Assembly (NCBI GenBank): GCA_964563885.1
Contig: CAZLYX010000017.1
Span: forward strand, 1 to 35,281
Reading direction: 5' to 3'
From: CAZLYX01 sp964563885
GTDB taxonomy: Bacteria; Pseudomonadota; Gammaproteobacteria; Burkholderiales; Neisseriaceae
DNA length: 35,281 bases
In this document: positions 7,917 to 15,628 of the stretch, piece by piece
Numbering within the stretch: position 1 is the first letter of the stretch
How the letters are laid out: every line of letters begins with the position of its first letter
The notes under the pieces: generated by a model
The model's input: only the letters and a program-made list of their open reading frames with translations
Databases searched by the model: none
Told to the model about the DNA's origin: nothing
Translations under genes and position numbers: made by a program

Positions 7917-7984
7917 AGCCGTCTCTGGCTATTGGTTTTCGATCCCTCTTTTCCAATAAACGGCTTTAAATCATTAAAGTCGTT
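7917..7984 (+). promoter_or_regulatory. Structured rho leader
   Basis: Three small hairpins can form in sequence: AGCC/GGCT (7917-7930), ATTGG/CCAAT (7931-7957), and AACGGCTTTAA/TTAAAGTCGTT (7959-7984, 11 bp with one G-U and a 4-nt loop). The last ends 24 nt before the rho ATG. In E. coli rho is autoregulated by attenuation in its leader; a similar role here is inference. Confidence 0.4.
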
Positions 7985-8008
7985 ATCTCTGATTGAAATA
8001 TTCAAACT

Positions 8009-9268
8009 ATGCACGTTTCCGAACTACAAACACAACACATTTCCAAATTATTAGAGCTGGCTGAGCAGCATGGTATTGAAAATGCCAACCGTCTTCGTAA
8101 GCAAGATCTTGTATTTGCCATTGTCCGCCAATTGATGAAGCAGGGTGAAGCTTTTGCCTGCTCAGGCACTTTGGAAATTTTACCTGACGGATTTGGCTTT
8201 CTACGCAGCTTAGACACTTCTTATTTGGCAGGCCCTGACGATATTTATGTTTCGCCAAGCCAGATTCGCCGCTTTAATCTACACACTGGTGACACCATTG
8301 AGGGCAGTGTGCGAGTGCCTAAAGATAATGAGCGTTATTTTGCCCTAGTGCGTTTGGATACTATTAACAGCGATAACCCGGAAGTCTGCAAACACAAAAT
8401 TTTGTTTGAAAACTTAACGCCGCTTTTCCCAACCAAACAATTTAAACTTGAGCGTGAGATTAAGGCTGAAGAAAATCTTACCAGCCGTGCCATCGATTTG
8501 GTTTCTCCAGTGGGACGTGGTCAGCGCGGCTTATTAGTTGCTCCACCAAAAACGGGTAAAACCGTTATGCTGCAAAATATCGCTCATGCTATTACGTCTA
8601 ATTATCCAGAAGTGGTGTTAATTGTGTTGTTGATTGATGAGCGGCCGGAAGAAGTGACTGAAATGAGCCGTAGCGTGCGCGGTGAAGTGGTGTCTTCTAC
8701 TTTTGATGAGCCGGCAGCTCGTCACGTTCAAGTGGCTGAAATGGTTTTGGAAAAAGCCAAGCGCATGGTTGAACATAAAAAAGATGTGGTGATTTTGCTA
8801 GATTCAATTACTCGTTTGGCGCGCGCATACAATACCGTGGTACCGGCTTCCGGTAAAATTCTTACTGGTGGTGTAGATGCCAATGCTTTACATCGTCCCA
8901 AACGCTTTTTTGGTGCGGCGCGTAATGTGGAAGAAGGCGGCTCGCTTACCATTATCGCCACTGCATTAGTGGAAACGGGTAGCCGTATGGACGATGTGAT
9001 TTACGAAGAATTTAAAGGCACTGGTAATATGGAGTTACATTTAGACCGCCGCTTGGCTGAAAAACGCCTGTTCCCAGCCATTAACATTAATAAATCGGGT
9101 ACTCGTCGAGAAGAGTTGCTGGTGCCAAATGATCAGTTACAGAAAATGTGGCTACTCAGAAAATTCTTACATCCTATGGATGATATGGAAGCAACTGAAT
9201 TTTTGGTTAGCAAGTTGCGCGATTCCAAAACCAACAATGATTTCTTTGAATTAATGCGTGGTAAATAA
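8009..9268 (+). CDS. rho: Transcription termination factor Rho
   Basis: Rho is a hexameric RNA-dependent ATPase that ends transcription of untranslated RNA. The 419-residue protein has the usual length. The N-terminal helical domain is followed by the cold-shock-like RNA-binding fold with LEILPDGFGFLRS near residue 55. Walker A is APPKTGKT near residues 178-185, Walker B is VVILLDSITRLARAYN near 258, and the Q/R-loop region is SGKILTGGVDANALHRPKRFFGAARN. All catalytic parts look intact. No strong Shine-Dalgarno is seen before the ATG; the leader just upstream is structured, which is consistent with autoregulation. A DUS-pair terminator follows directly. Confidence 0.97.
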   Translation: MHVSELQTQHISKLLELAEQHGIENANRLRKQDLVFAIVRQLMKQGEAFACSGTLEILPDGFGFLRSLDTSYLAGPDDIYVSPSQIRRFNLHTGDTIEGSVRVPKDNERYFALVRLDTINSDNPEVCKHKILFENLTPLFPTKQFKLEREIKAEENLTSRAIDLVSPVGRGQRGLLVAPPKTGKTVMLQNIAHAITSNYPEVVLIVLLIDERPEEVTEMSRSVRGEVVSSTFDEPAARHVQVAEMVLEKAKRMVEHKKDVVILLDSITRLARAYNTVVPASGKILTGGVDANALHRPKRFFGAARNVEEGGSLTIIATALVETGSRMDDVIYEEFKGTGNMELHLDRRLAEKRLFPAININKSGTRREELLVPNDQLQKMWLLRKFLHPMDDMEATEFLVSKLRDSKTNNDFFELMRGK

Positions 9269-9276
9269 TCTGCCCA

Positions 9277-9308
9277 AAAGGCTACCTGAAAGGTTTCAGG
9301 TAGCCTTT
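9277..9308. terminator. DUS-pair terminator after rho
   Basis: AAAGGCTACCTGAAA (9277-9291) and TTTCAGGTAGCCTTT (9294-9308) are perfect complements separated by only 2 nt, so the real loop uses some stem bases. Exact DUS copies are at 9279-9290 and 9295-9306. Confidence 0.85.
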
Positions 9309-9340
9309 ATTTTAATAACGATTGTTTAAAGGCAATAAAT

Positions 9341-10699
9341 ATGACTCGTTCGATGGCTTGGAAAAACTTACTTAGCACTCAACGGTTTAGCATAAAAGAA
9401 GGTGAAATCGTACCTACCATCACACCCTCAACACAAGAGGGTGCAGATGGATTGCGTACAGATTTTCATATTGATTATGACCGAGTAGTATTTTCTGGCT
9501 CATTCCGCCGGTTGGGTCGAAAAACTCAAGTCCATCCATTTGCGGAGCACGATCATACTCACAACCGTCTTACCCATAGCGTTGAAGTGGCAAGTGTAGG
9601 GCGAAGCTTGGGTAATCGCGTTGGTGTGATGATGCAAAGTGGTGAGTTTTTGCCAATGGGCATCACGCCAAGTGATATTGGCGCTGTGGTTCAGGTAGCC
9701 TGTTTGGCGCATGATTTAGGTAATCCACCATTCGGCCACACTGGCGAAGATGCTTTGCGTGATTGGTTTCGCAATCCTGAACATGCAGTATATTTGGCTA
9801 ATTTGAGTGTAGCTGAACGTTGTGATGTTCAGACCTACGAGGGCAATGCCCATGGTTTGCGTATTCTCGCTAGCTTGGAGATGTACCACAACCGTGGCGG
9901 TATGCGCTTAACTGCTGCCAGCATTGGCACGTTGTTAAAATATCCATGGACTACCTTGGCGCCAAGAGGGCGAGTTAAGTTTAATATTTATCAAACTGAG
10001 CTGCCCTTTATTAGGCGAATAGCGCAAGAATTGGGCTTGATTGAATTGGCTCAAGACCAATGGGCACGTCATCCCTTGTCATATCTGATGGAAGCTGCCG
10101 ATGACATTTGTTATGCTTTGCTCGACTTGGAAGATGCGGTCGAGCTTGATTTATTAACCGATACCGAAGTGGAAAGTGTTCTGTCGGGCTTAACCTTTAC
10201 TGAAAACACTTGGCATGCTAAATCAAGTAAACAACGTTGCGCTATGCTGCGTGGTATTGCCATTGGTCGAGCGATAGATGATGTGGCGCAAACCTTCATG
10301 ACACATCAGCAGGAGTTGTTGCTAGGAGAATTTCAAGGTAGAGATTTGTTGGCATTGTGCAGTCCTGCTGTACAAGATACCTTGGAAAAGGCAAAAGAAT
10401 TAGCGCGCACACGCATCTTTCGCCATAAGAGTAAATTAATGATGGGCATTGCTGCGTTTCCATGTTTGGGTTCGATTTTAGATTTGTTGGTGCCTGCGGC
10501 CTATCATTTGCTTGTTACAGGTGAAGTTGGTGCGCGGGAATCTTTAGCTTTAGATTTATTGCAGAATGATGCGCCTATTAGTACCGACGATACTTTATAT
10601 CAGGCATATATGAAAATTTTAGACTTTGTTGGAGGCATGACGGATAACGCCGCTGCAACGATGGCGCGCGAATTATCAGGAATAGGGATGCTTAGATAA
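9341..10699 (+). CDS. dgt: Deoxyguanosinetriphosphate triphosphohydrolase-like HD protein
   Basis: This 452-residue HD-superfamily protein resembles dGTPase-like enzymes that release triphosphate from dNTPs. The metal-binding histidines are visible in HNRLTHSVEVASVGR near residues 70-84, and the HD pair in CLAHDLGNPPFGHTGE near residue 120. YLMEAADDICYALLDLEDAVE near 245-265 supplies the later conserved Asp. AAAGG precedes the ATG by 8 nt. A second in-frame ATG lies four codons later. Substrate preference cannot be told from sequence; many bacterial members are only dGTPase-like. An exact DUS lies inside the gene and is read as V-Q-V-A-C next to the HD motif. No obvious hairpin terminator follows before the tRNA promoter. 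Confidence 0.9.
   Translation: MTRSMAWKNLLSTQRFSIKEGEIVPTITPSTQEGADGLRTDFHIDYDRVVFSGSFRRLGRKTQVHPFAEHDHTHNRLTHSVEVASVGRSLGNRVGVMMQSGEFLPMGITPSDIGAVVQVACLAHDLGNPPFGHTGEDALRDWFRNPEHAVYLANLSVAERCDVQTYEGNAHGLRILASLEMYHNRGGMRLTAASIGTLLKYPWTTLAPRGRVKFNIYQTELPFIRRIAQELGLIELAQDQWARHPLSYLMEAADDICYALLDLEDAVELDLLTDTEVESVLSGLTFTENTWHAKSSKQRCAMLRGIAIGRAIDDVAQTFMTHQQELLLGEFQGRDLLALCSPAVQDTLEKAKELARTRIFRHKSKLMMGIAAFPCLGSILDLLVPAAYHLLVTGEVGARESLALDLLQNDAPISTDDTLYQAYMKILDFVGGMTDNAAATMARELSGIGMLR
9690..9701 (-). repeat. DUS inside the dgt coding region
   Basis: An exact TTCAGGTAGCCT is read in frame through V-Q-V-A-C, immediately before the HD catalytic motif. It is a single copy and not part of a hairpin. 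Confidence 0.9.
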
Positions 10700-10771
10700 A
10701 TATTACAAAAATTAAAAACACTTACAATTCAAAAAACTATTTTTTTTAAATCAAAAACATCTACAAAGCAC

Positions 10772-10800
10772 TGGACAGAAGGTAATAGATTATATATGAT
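10772..10800 (+). promoter_or_regulatory. Promoter of the tRNA-Arg/tRNA-Glu unit
   Basis: TGGACA (10772-10777) and TATGAT (10795-10800) are each one base from consensus and are spaced by 17 bp. Transcription would start about 40 nt before tRNA-Arg. Confidence 0.65.
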
Positions 10801-10846
10801 TCGCATCTCTTGATTCACAGCGTTTTATTGAGCTGATTGAAACAGT

Positions 10847-10923
10847 GCATCCGTAGCTCAGTTGGATAGAGTATCTGGCTACGAACCAGAGGGTCGGGCG
10901 TTCGAATCGCTCCGGGTGCACCA
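10847..10923 (+). tRNA. tRNA-Arg (anticodon ACG)
   Basis: A complete cloverleaf can be drawn: acceptor GCATCCG with CGGGTGC (one G-U), D arm in GCTCAGTTGGATAGAGT, anticodon stem TCTGG/CCAGA with loop CTACGAA, T arm around GTTCGAATC, and an encoded 3' CCA. The A34 of ACG is normally deaminated to inosine and reads CGU, CGC and CGA. Confidence 0.97.
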
Positions 10924-10941
10924 AATAACTGCCTCATCATT

Positions 10942-11016
10942 GCGCTCATCGTCTAGCGGTTAGGACACTGCCCTTTCACGGCGGCAACCGGGGTTCGATT
11001 CCCCGTGGGCGTACCA
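10942..11016 (+). tRNA. tRNA-Glu (anticodon TTC)
   Basis: The acceptor GCGCTCA pairs with TGGGCGT (two G-U pairs). The anticodon stem CCGCC/GGCGG-type helix encloses CTTTCAC with anticodon TTC, the T arm is CGGGG-TTCGATT-CCCCG, and CCA is encoded. It lies 18 bp after tRNA-Arg and shares its promoter. tRNA-Glu also supplies the precursor for C5-pathway haem synthesis. Confidence 0.96.
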
Positions 11017-11022
11017 CATTTT

Positions 11023-11054
11023 ACAGCCTGCTCAATGATGAGCAGGCTGTTTTG
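11023..11054 (+). terminator. Intrinsic terminator of the tRNA unit
   Basis: ACAGCCTGCTCA (11023-11034) pairs perfectly with TGAGCAGGCTGT (11039-11050) across loop ATGA and is followed by TTTTG. Unlike most terminators in this window it is not built from DUS. Confidence 0.92.
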
Positions 11055-11056
11055 TT

Positions 11057-11085
11057 ATGGGGTTTTGTTATAAGAACCCCATTTT
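11057..11085 (+). terminator. Second, tandem terminator after the tRNAs
   Basis: ATGGGGTTTT (11057-11066) pairs with AGAACCCCAT (11073-11082) over 10 bp with one G-U and a 6-nt loop, then TTT. It follows the first terminator by only 6 bp. Confidence 0.7.
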
Positions 11086-11253
11086 GACGATGGCGATAGG
11101 TTATAATGAGCATCCATACACCTCAGTTATTTATCGAAAAAACTAAACAAATGTGTTGTGCACTCATCATTGCTTAATTCATTTATTTAAATAGGCATGA
11201 AGTCGTTCCAGTTGCCTTTAAGTAGGTATAAAACGATGTGTGTTTTCACGATG

Positions 11254-11259
11254 TATAAT
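11254..11259 (+). promoter_or_regulatory. Candidate -10 for the aldehyde dehydrogenase gene
   Basis: TATAAT lies 31 nt upstream of the GTG start at 11291. No convincing -35 is present at standard spacing. Confidence 0.35.
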
Positions 11260-11290
11260 ATACAAATAAATATTTTAGCAGGAGCATCAT

Positions 11291-12634
11291 GTGTTTTGTA
11301 GCTATCGAGTGGGTGAAGGTTCAGTATTGTTTGAGCGTGCAGCTCAGAGCCGAGTGGAATTTGAGGTGCAGCTTCAGCATTTGAAAGCGCAGCAGCTACA
11401 ATTCTCTGCGTTGCCGGTAACGGAGCGTACAGCATTACTCTCTGCTTTTGCACAGCGTTTATCCGACAACCGTGATACGCTGGCCAAAATGGTGTGCGAA
11501 GAAGTGGGTCGCTGTTTACGAGAATGTGAAGCTGAAATAGATAAGTCGATTGAGCTGATTCGTTACTACGTAAAATTGGCACCGGAACTATTGGCTCATA
11601 AAACAATCGCAACACAAGCAAGCTTGAGCCAAGTGCGGTTTGAGCCGCTGGGCGTTGTGTTGGCGGTGATGCCGTGGAATTATCCAGTGTGGCAAGTGCT
11701 GCGTTTTGCTGTGCCCGCTTTATGTGCCGGCAATGCTTGTTGGGTAAAGCCAGCGCCGAGCGTTGCGCGGGTAACCGCACAATTGTTTGAATGGGTAGGC
11801 GAGGATTTGCCTTTTCAGGTAGCTTGGTTAGATCATGATGATGTGTTGTTGGCTATTGAAGAAACTGATGCGCTGGCGTTTACGGGCTCTGATAAAACTG
11901 GCCGAATCTTGGCAGCCCATGCAGGCAAGCATATTAAAAAAACAGTTTTAGAATTAGGTGGAAGCAATGCTTTTGTTGTGTTGCCAGATGCAGATTTAGA
12001 ACAGGCGGCAAAAGACGCGTGCTATTCGCGTTTTCGTGATGCTGGTCAATCGTGCAACGCCGCTAAGCGTATTATTGTTACTGAGCCTGTGGCTGAGCAG
12101 TTTATTGAGTTGTTTATTGCAGAATGTAAACTCCTGAAAACGGGCAATCCGATGCTACCTGAAACGACTTTAGCACCATTGCATCGTAAGGATTTACGCC
12201 AACGAATTCATGATCAAGTACAAGATGCACTGGCACATGGCGCTCGATGTTTATTAGGGGGCGAATTACCCGATTACGATGACTGGTTTTATCCCGCAAC
12301 AGTATTAGATTATGTACCGACTGATTGCCGTATTTACCATGAAGAAACCTTTGGGCCAGTGGCCGCAGTTTTACGCGCACGTGATAGTGAGCATGCAGTG
12401 AATTTGGCGAATGATAATCCTTTTGGTTTGGGTGCCAGTATTTATTCTGCAGATCCACAATTGGCTTGGCAATGTGCTCAACGCTTGCACACCGGTGCTG
12501 TGTTTATCAATCGACACACAAGCAGTGATTTGCGATTACCTTTTGGTGGAGTGAAGGCATCGGGGTACGGGCGTGAATTGTCTGAATTCGGCTTATATGA
12601 ATTTGTAAATGTTAAAACCTATTGGCAAAAGTAG
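11291..12634 (+). CDS. NAD(P)-dependent aldehyde dehydrogenase, succinate-semialdehyde dehydrogenase type
   Basis: This 447-residue ALDH-superfamily enzyme oxidises an aldehyde to its acid. The catalytic set is visible: Asn in MPWNYPVWQ, the cofactor motif FTGSDKTGR, the general-base Glu in VLELGGSN near residue 222, and the nucleophilic Cys in DAGQSCNAAKR near residue 255. EETFGPVAAV and LPFGGVKASGYGREL complete the fold. The overall pattern resembles Neisseria proteins annotated as succinate-semialdehyde dehydrogenase, but substrate is inferred. The start is GTG at 11291 with AGGAG 6 nt upstream. An ATG two bases earlier is out of frame and not used. It is slightly shorter at the N-terminus than many SSADHs. 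A YwqK-type gene follows after 6 bp, suggesting co-transcription. Confidence 0.88.
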   Translation: MFCSYRVGEGSVLFERAAQSRVEFEVQLQHLKAQQLQFSALPVTERTALLSAFAQRLSDNRDTLAKMVCEEVGRCLRECEAEIDKSIELIRYYVKLAPELLAHKTIATQASLSQVRFEPLGVVLAVMPWNYPVWQVLRFAVPALCAGNACWVKPAPSVARVTAQLFEWVGEDLPFQVAWLDHDDVLLAIEETDALAFTGSDKTGRILAAHAGKHIKKTVLELGGSNAFVVLPDADLEQAAKDACYSRFRDAGQSCNAAKRIIVTEPVAEQFIELFIAECKLLKTGNPMLPETTLAPLHRKDLRQRIHDQVQDALAHGARCLLGGELPDYDDWFYPATVLDYVPTDCRIYHEETFGPVAAVLRARDSEHAVNLANDNPFGLGASIYSADPQLAWQCAQRLHTGAVFINRHTSSDLRLPFGGVKASGYGRELSEFGLYEFVNVKTYWQK

Positions 12635-12640
12635 AACAAT

Positions 12641-13384
12641 ATGAATAATCGGGTGAAAATAGCGTGTGTCACAGCAATAATATTTTTCTTGCCACTCTCT
12701 GCATGGGCGCAAGTGAGTAAACTGTACTTCAACCAACAAGGGAAGCTAGCTGTTGAAGCGTCGGCAAGGCAATACGAGCGTCGTTATGAAGAAGAGGGTG
12801 GGCGTGCAAATGTTCAAGATTTCTATTACCCTTCGATGAAGAAATATTCTGATCCCTATCAGGTACCTCTAAGCCAAGTAAAATCTTTTGTGCCTGTTTT
12901 AGAACAGGGAGTGCTGGTACTCTGGCATTTCAATGGGCAAAAGAAAATGTCTGGTCCTTATAAAAATGGCAAGCCTAACGGTGAATGGGTTAACTGGTAT
13001 CCTAATGGCAAAAAATCAGCAGTCATGCCTTATATAGATGGCCAGAGTAATGGCATTGGTGCGCGTTATTATCGAAATGGACAGCAAGAAAGTGAAATCC
13101 ATTTTAAAAATAACCAAGCCAACGGCGTGTGGCGTCAGTGGTATGAAAATGGCCGTTTGAAAACGGAAATGCAAATGAAGGCAGATCAGCCTTATAAATT
13201 AATAGCGTGGGATGAAGATGGAAAATTAACTTCCGAGTTAATCATTCAGAATGGTTTGCGCAGCGGTGTTGTTTTGGATTGGTATGAAAGTGGCGAGAAA
13301 AAATCGGAAGCTATTTATCAAAACGATGAATTGATCGACAAAACGATTTGGGATCAACAAGGTAAGGTGTTGGAAGAATTCTAA
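12641..13384 (+). CDS. Secreted MORN/YwqK-type repeat protein
   Basis: This 247-residue protein has a Sec signal peptide MNNRVKIACVTAIIFFLPLS with probable cleavage after AWA near residue 23. From about residue 94 to the end, six to seven repeats of about 23 residues occur, each with a G-x-W/Y-x-x-[WY]-x-x-N/S/D-G-x-x-x-x-E/A-x pattern, as in WVNWYPNGKKSAVM and WRQWYENGRLKTEM. These are MORN-variant repeats of the kind found in proteins labelled YwqK-family antitoxins; the antitoxin name is unproven and a periplasmic or surface role is more consistent with the signal peptide. It lies 6 bp after the aldehyde dehydrogenase and 24 bp before hemDX, so it probably belongs to that transcript. Function unknown. 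Confidence 0.82.
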   Translation: MNNRVKIACVTAIIFFLPLSAWAQVSKLYFNQQGKLAVEASARQYERRYEEEGGRANVQDFYYPSMKKYSDPYQVPLSQVKSFVPVLEQGVLVLWHFNGQKKMSGPYKNGKPNGEWVNWYPNGKKSAVMPYIDGQSNGIGARYYRNGQQESEIHFKNNQANGVWRQWYENGRLKTEMQMKADQPYKLIAWDEDGKLTSELIIQNGLRSGVVLDWYESGEKKSEAIYQNDELIDKTIWDQQGKVLEEF

Positions 13385-13395
13385 GATTAAACAAA

Positions 13396-13407
13396 AGGCT
13401 ACCTGAA
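13396..13407 (+). repeat. DUS overlapping the hemDX ribosome-binding region
   Basis: An exact AGGCTACCTGAA ends one base before the hemDX ATG. Its first bases with the preceding A residues (AAAAGG) are the only purine-rich stretch able to act as Shine-Dalgarno. Confidence 0.85.
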
Positions 13408-13408
13408 T

Positions 13409-15628
13409 ATGCTTAAACCGGTGATGTTGATTACTCGTCCAAGTGCTGAACAAGCAGTTGAAATGCAGGTCGCGGCGGCAGCAGGCTGGCAGGTTTTGGC
13501 ATTCTCACCGTTGGAACTTGAGCCGCATGAGCAAGCCTTGGCTAACTTGAATCAACAAGTACAAGAAGCAGATGTGGTATTTTGGGTTAGCCCAGGGGCG
13601 GTAAAATTGGCGGCGCCGCAATTGGATTTTACCAATAGTCGTGCCATCCAGATGGCTGTAGGTAAAGCAACTGCGCAAGCGTTATCAAACTTTTACACCG
13701 GTCAAGTGATTTATCCAGTGGATGGAAACGATAGCGAAGCAGTATTAAGATTAGACATTTGGCAGGCTTTACCAGTGGGCGCACGGGTATTAATTATTCG
13801 TGGACATGGTGGGCGCAAATTATTGGCTGAAACACTTGCTCAAAAAGGGTTTCAGGTATCGTTTGCAGAAGTTTATAAACGAGTGCTGCAGAATTTAGAT
13901 TGGACGTTAATCGACCAGCCGTTGGTTAGTGCCGCTTATGTTACTTCTTCTGAAATTGGCATTGCTTTGTTTGAGAGCGCCCCTGCCGAGTTGACGCAGA
14001 AGTTAGAAACCTTGTTATACTTAACGCATCATCAGCGCATCGCCCAAACCTTGCAGGCGCGCGGTGCACGCAATATTCGCGTGATTCAACATTTTGATGT
14101 GCAGACTTTACAGGAAGCCTTTATGGATCAACAACAACCTCCGCACAATAATCAGCCGCCCTCTGATAGTTTGCCGCCGATTGTGGTGACACCTGAAGGA
14201 GTAGCGCAGCCAGCTCAAGTTAAGCCATCCGATCAAAAACCTCAAACTACAGTCGAAGCACAATCTCAATCTACACAGCAATCTGCTCAAGAACCTAACA
14301 ATAGTACAAAATTTGAGCAAAAATCTGAACCCGTTCAACCTACTTTAAAGTCAGGAAAACATATGGCCGAACAAAATACTCCCTTACAAGCTGCCGTACC
14401 GGTGGTGATTAAACAATCATCCGGAAGAGGCTTAGCGACAGGTGCGTTGGTACTTGCTTTACTTGGCTTGGGTGCCAGCGGTTTTTTGTTTGTACAGGGA
14501 CAGAATGTTCTTAAAACTCAAGAATTAGAATTTGCACAACGCATTGATAAAGCTGCTGTTGGTGAGTCGCAAAATGCTGGAATGTTGCAAGATACACTGC
14601 GTAAACAAACCGATATTGACACACGCTTAGCCCAATTAAATAATACCCAACAGCAAAATACTGCACAAATCGCTGCCGGCAATCGTGCTTATCAAGAGTT
14701 GTTAAAAGGCCGTGCTGCATGGTTAGTTGATGAGACCGAAGCCACCCTGAATCTGGCTTCTCAGCAGCTGTTATTGTCAGGCAACGTGCCAGTGGCAGTG
14801 AGCGTTTTGGAAAATATTGAAAAACGGCTGAGTCGCTTTGATAAGCCAGAACTATTGCCAATTAAACAAGCACTCAGTAGCGATTTAGCGGAGTTGAAAC
14901 AACGTCCTTATTTAGATATATCAGGTGTATCGTTACGGGTTGATCGTTTAGAAACAGCCGTTTCGAGCTTGCCTTTGTTGGTAGACAACACATTAAAGCC
15001 GGGCGCTCCTGTAGCCGAAGCAGTGGTAGCTACCGGTTCGTGGTGGCAGGATACTTGGCAAAAAACTTTAAATAGTCTTAAAGGTTTAGTAGAAGTGCGT
15101 CGTTTAAATAATAATGATGCTATGTTGGTAGCACCAGAACAAGCCTATTTTGTGCGTGAGAACTTGCGCTTACGTTTGCTAGATGCACGCTTGGCGATGA
15201 TGCAGCGCAACGGTGATGTTTATCAAAGTGATTTAAACAATATCGAAGCCGCTGTTAAAACCTATTTTGATCCAAAATCGCCAGCCACTCAATCTTGGTT
15301 GAAAGAGCTAGCCGAGCTAAAAGCTTTAGATATTAGCACTATGGCAGATAATGCTTTGAAAGCCAGCTTGGCTGCTGTAGGCAATTATCAAGAAAATTAT
15401 CGTACCGGCCAAGCAATTGAATTACCTGCGGATGCCTCTTCGCAAGTGTCACAACCAGCTTCGTCAGCTGCTTCAGAAGCCAGTTCACCTGTGCTGCCTA
15501 ACTTACCTAATTCAAATGTTGTTCAGCCAGTAGCTCCTGCTTCGCCTGCAGTAGTGCCAGTGCAGCCTACTAAGCCTAGCGAAAAGGCACCTGAAACTAA
15601 AGCGCCAGTCAAAGGAGAGCAAGCATGA
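13409..15628 (+). CDS. hemDX: Fused uroporphyrinogen-III synthase HemD / membrane protein HemX
   Basis: The 739-residue product joins two normally separate proteins. Residues 1 to about 238 are HemD, which closes hydroxymethylbilane to uroporphyrinogen III; VFWVSPGAVKLA, VGKATAQAL, IIRGHGGRKLLAETL and AAYVTSSEIGIALF fit that poorly conserved family. A Gln/Pro/Ser-rich linker spans about 239-335, one transmembrane helix about 341-363, then a HemX domain to about 665 with coiled-coil-like N-terminal part and the segment LLKGRAAWLVDETEATLNLASQQL. The tail is Ala/Pro/Ser-rich. Fused HemD/HemX proteins are known in beta-proteobacteria. Two in-frame ATGs in the linker (M239 at 14123, M319 at 14363) each follow an AGGAA sequence by about 5 nt, so a separate HemX is possible. 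The gene overlaps hemY by 4 bp. Confidence 0.9.
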   Translation: MLKPVMLITRPSAEQAVEMQVAAAAGWQVLAFSPLELEPHEQALANLNQQVQEADVVFWVSPGAVKLAAPQLDFTNSRAIQMAVGKATAQALSNFYTGQVIYPVDGNDSEAVLRLDIWQALPVGARVLIIRGHGGRKLLAETLAQKGFQVSFAEVYKRVLQNLDWTLIDQPLVSAAYVTSSEIGIALFESAPAELTQKLETLLYLTHHQRIAQTLQARGARNIRVIQHFDVQTLQEAFMDQQQPPHNNQPPSDSLPPIVVTPEGVAQPAQVKPSDQKPQTTVEAQSQSTQQSAQEPNNSTKFEQKSEPVQPTLKSGKHMAEQNTPLQAAVPVVIKQSSGRGLATGALVLALLGLGASGFLFVQGQNVLKTQELEFAQRIDKAAVGESQNAGMLQDTLRKQTDIDTRLAQLNNTQQQNTAQIAAGNRAYQELLKGRAAWLVDETEATLNLASQQLLLSGNVPVAVSVLENIEKRLSRFDKPELLPIKQALSSDLAELKQRPYLDISGVSLRVDRLETAVSSLPLLVDNTLKPGAPVAEAVVATGSWWQDTWQKTLNSLKGLVEVRRLNNNDAMLVAPEQAYFVRENLRLRLLDARLAMMQRNGDVYQSDLNNIEAAVKTYFDPKSPATQSWLKELAELKALDISTMADNALKASLAAVGNYQENYRTGQAIELPADASSQVSQPASSAASEASSPVLPNLPNSNVVQPVAPASPAVVPVQPTKPSEKAPETKAPVKGEQA

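Larger units (their letters stand above)
7684..8008. other. Intergenic region glnS / rho
   Basis: This 325-bp spacer contains a 12-bp inverted repeat soon after glnS, a good sigma-70-type promoter, and a leader of about 110 nt with several potential hairpins before rho. No exact DUS and no convincing small ORF were seen. Confidence 0.6.

Noticed and set aside
11289..11291. ATG start for the aldehyde dehydrogenase
   Set aside because: The ATG is in another frame that closes soon; GTG at 11291 with AGGAG at 6 nt is in the ALDH frame.
11187..11780. 197-codon minus-strand frame across the aldehyde dehydrogenase start
   Set aside because: It runs antisense to intact ALDH coding sequence, starts inside the gene, and shows no family pattern or ribosome-binding site.
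12641..13384. YwqK-type protein as part of a toxin-antitoxin system
   Set aside because: No toxin gene is adjacent and the protein carries a Sec signal peptide; flanking genes are metabolic.
13409..15628. Fused hemD-hemX as an assembly or frameshift artefact
   Set aside because: The linker is continuous, in frame and of natural Gln/Pro-rich composition, and such fusions are known in beta-proteobacteria.
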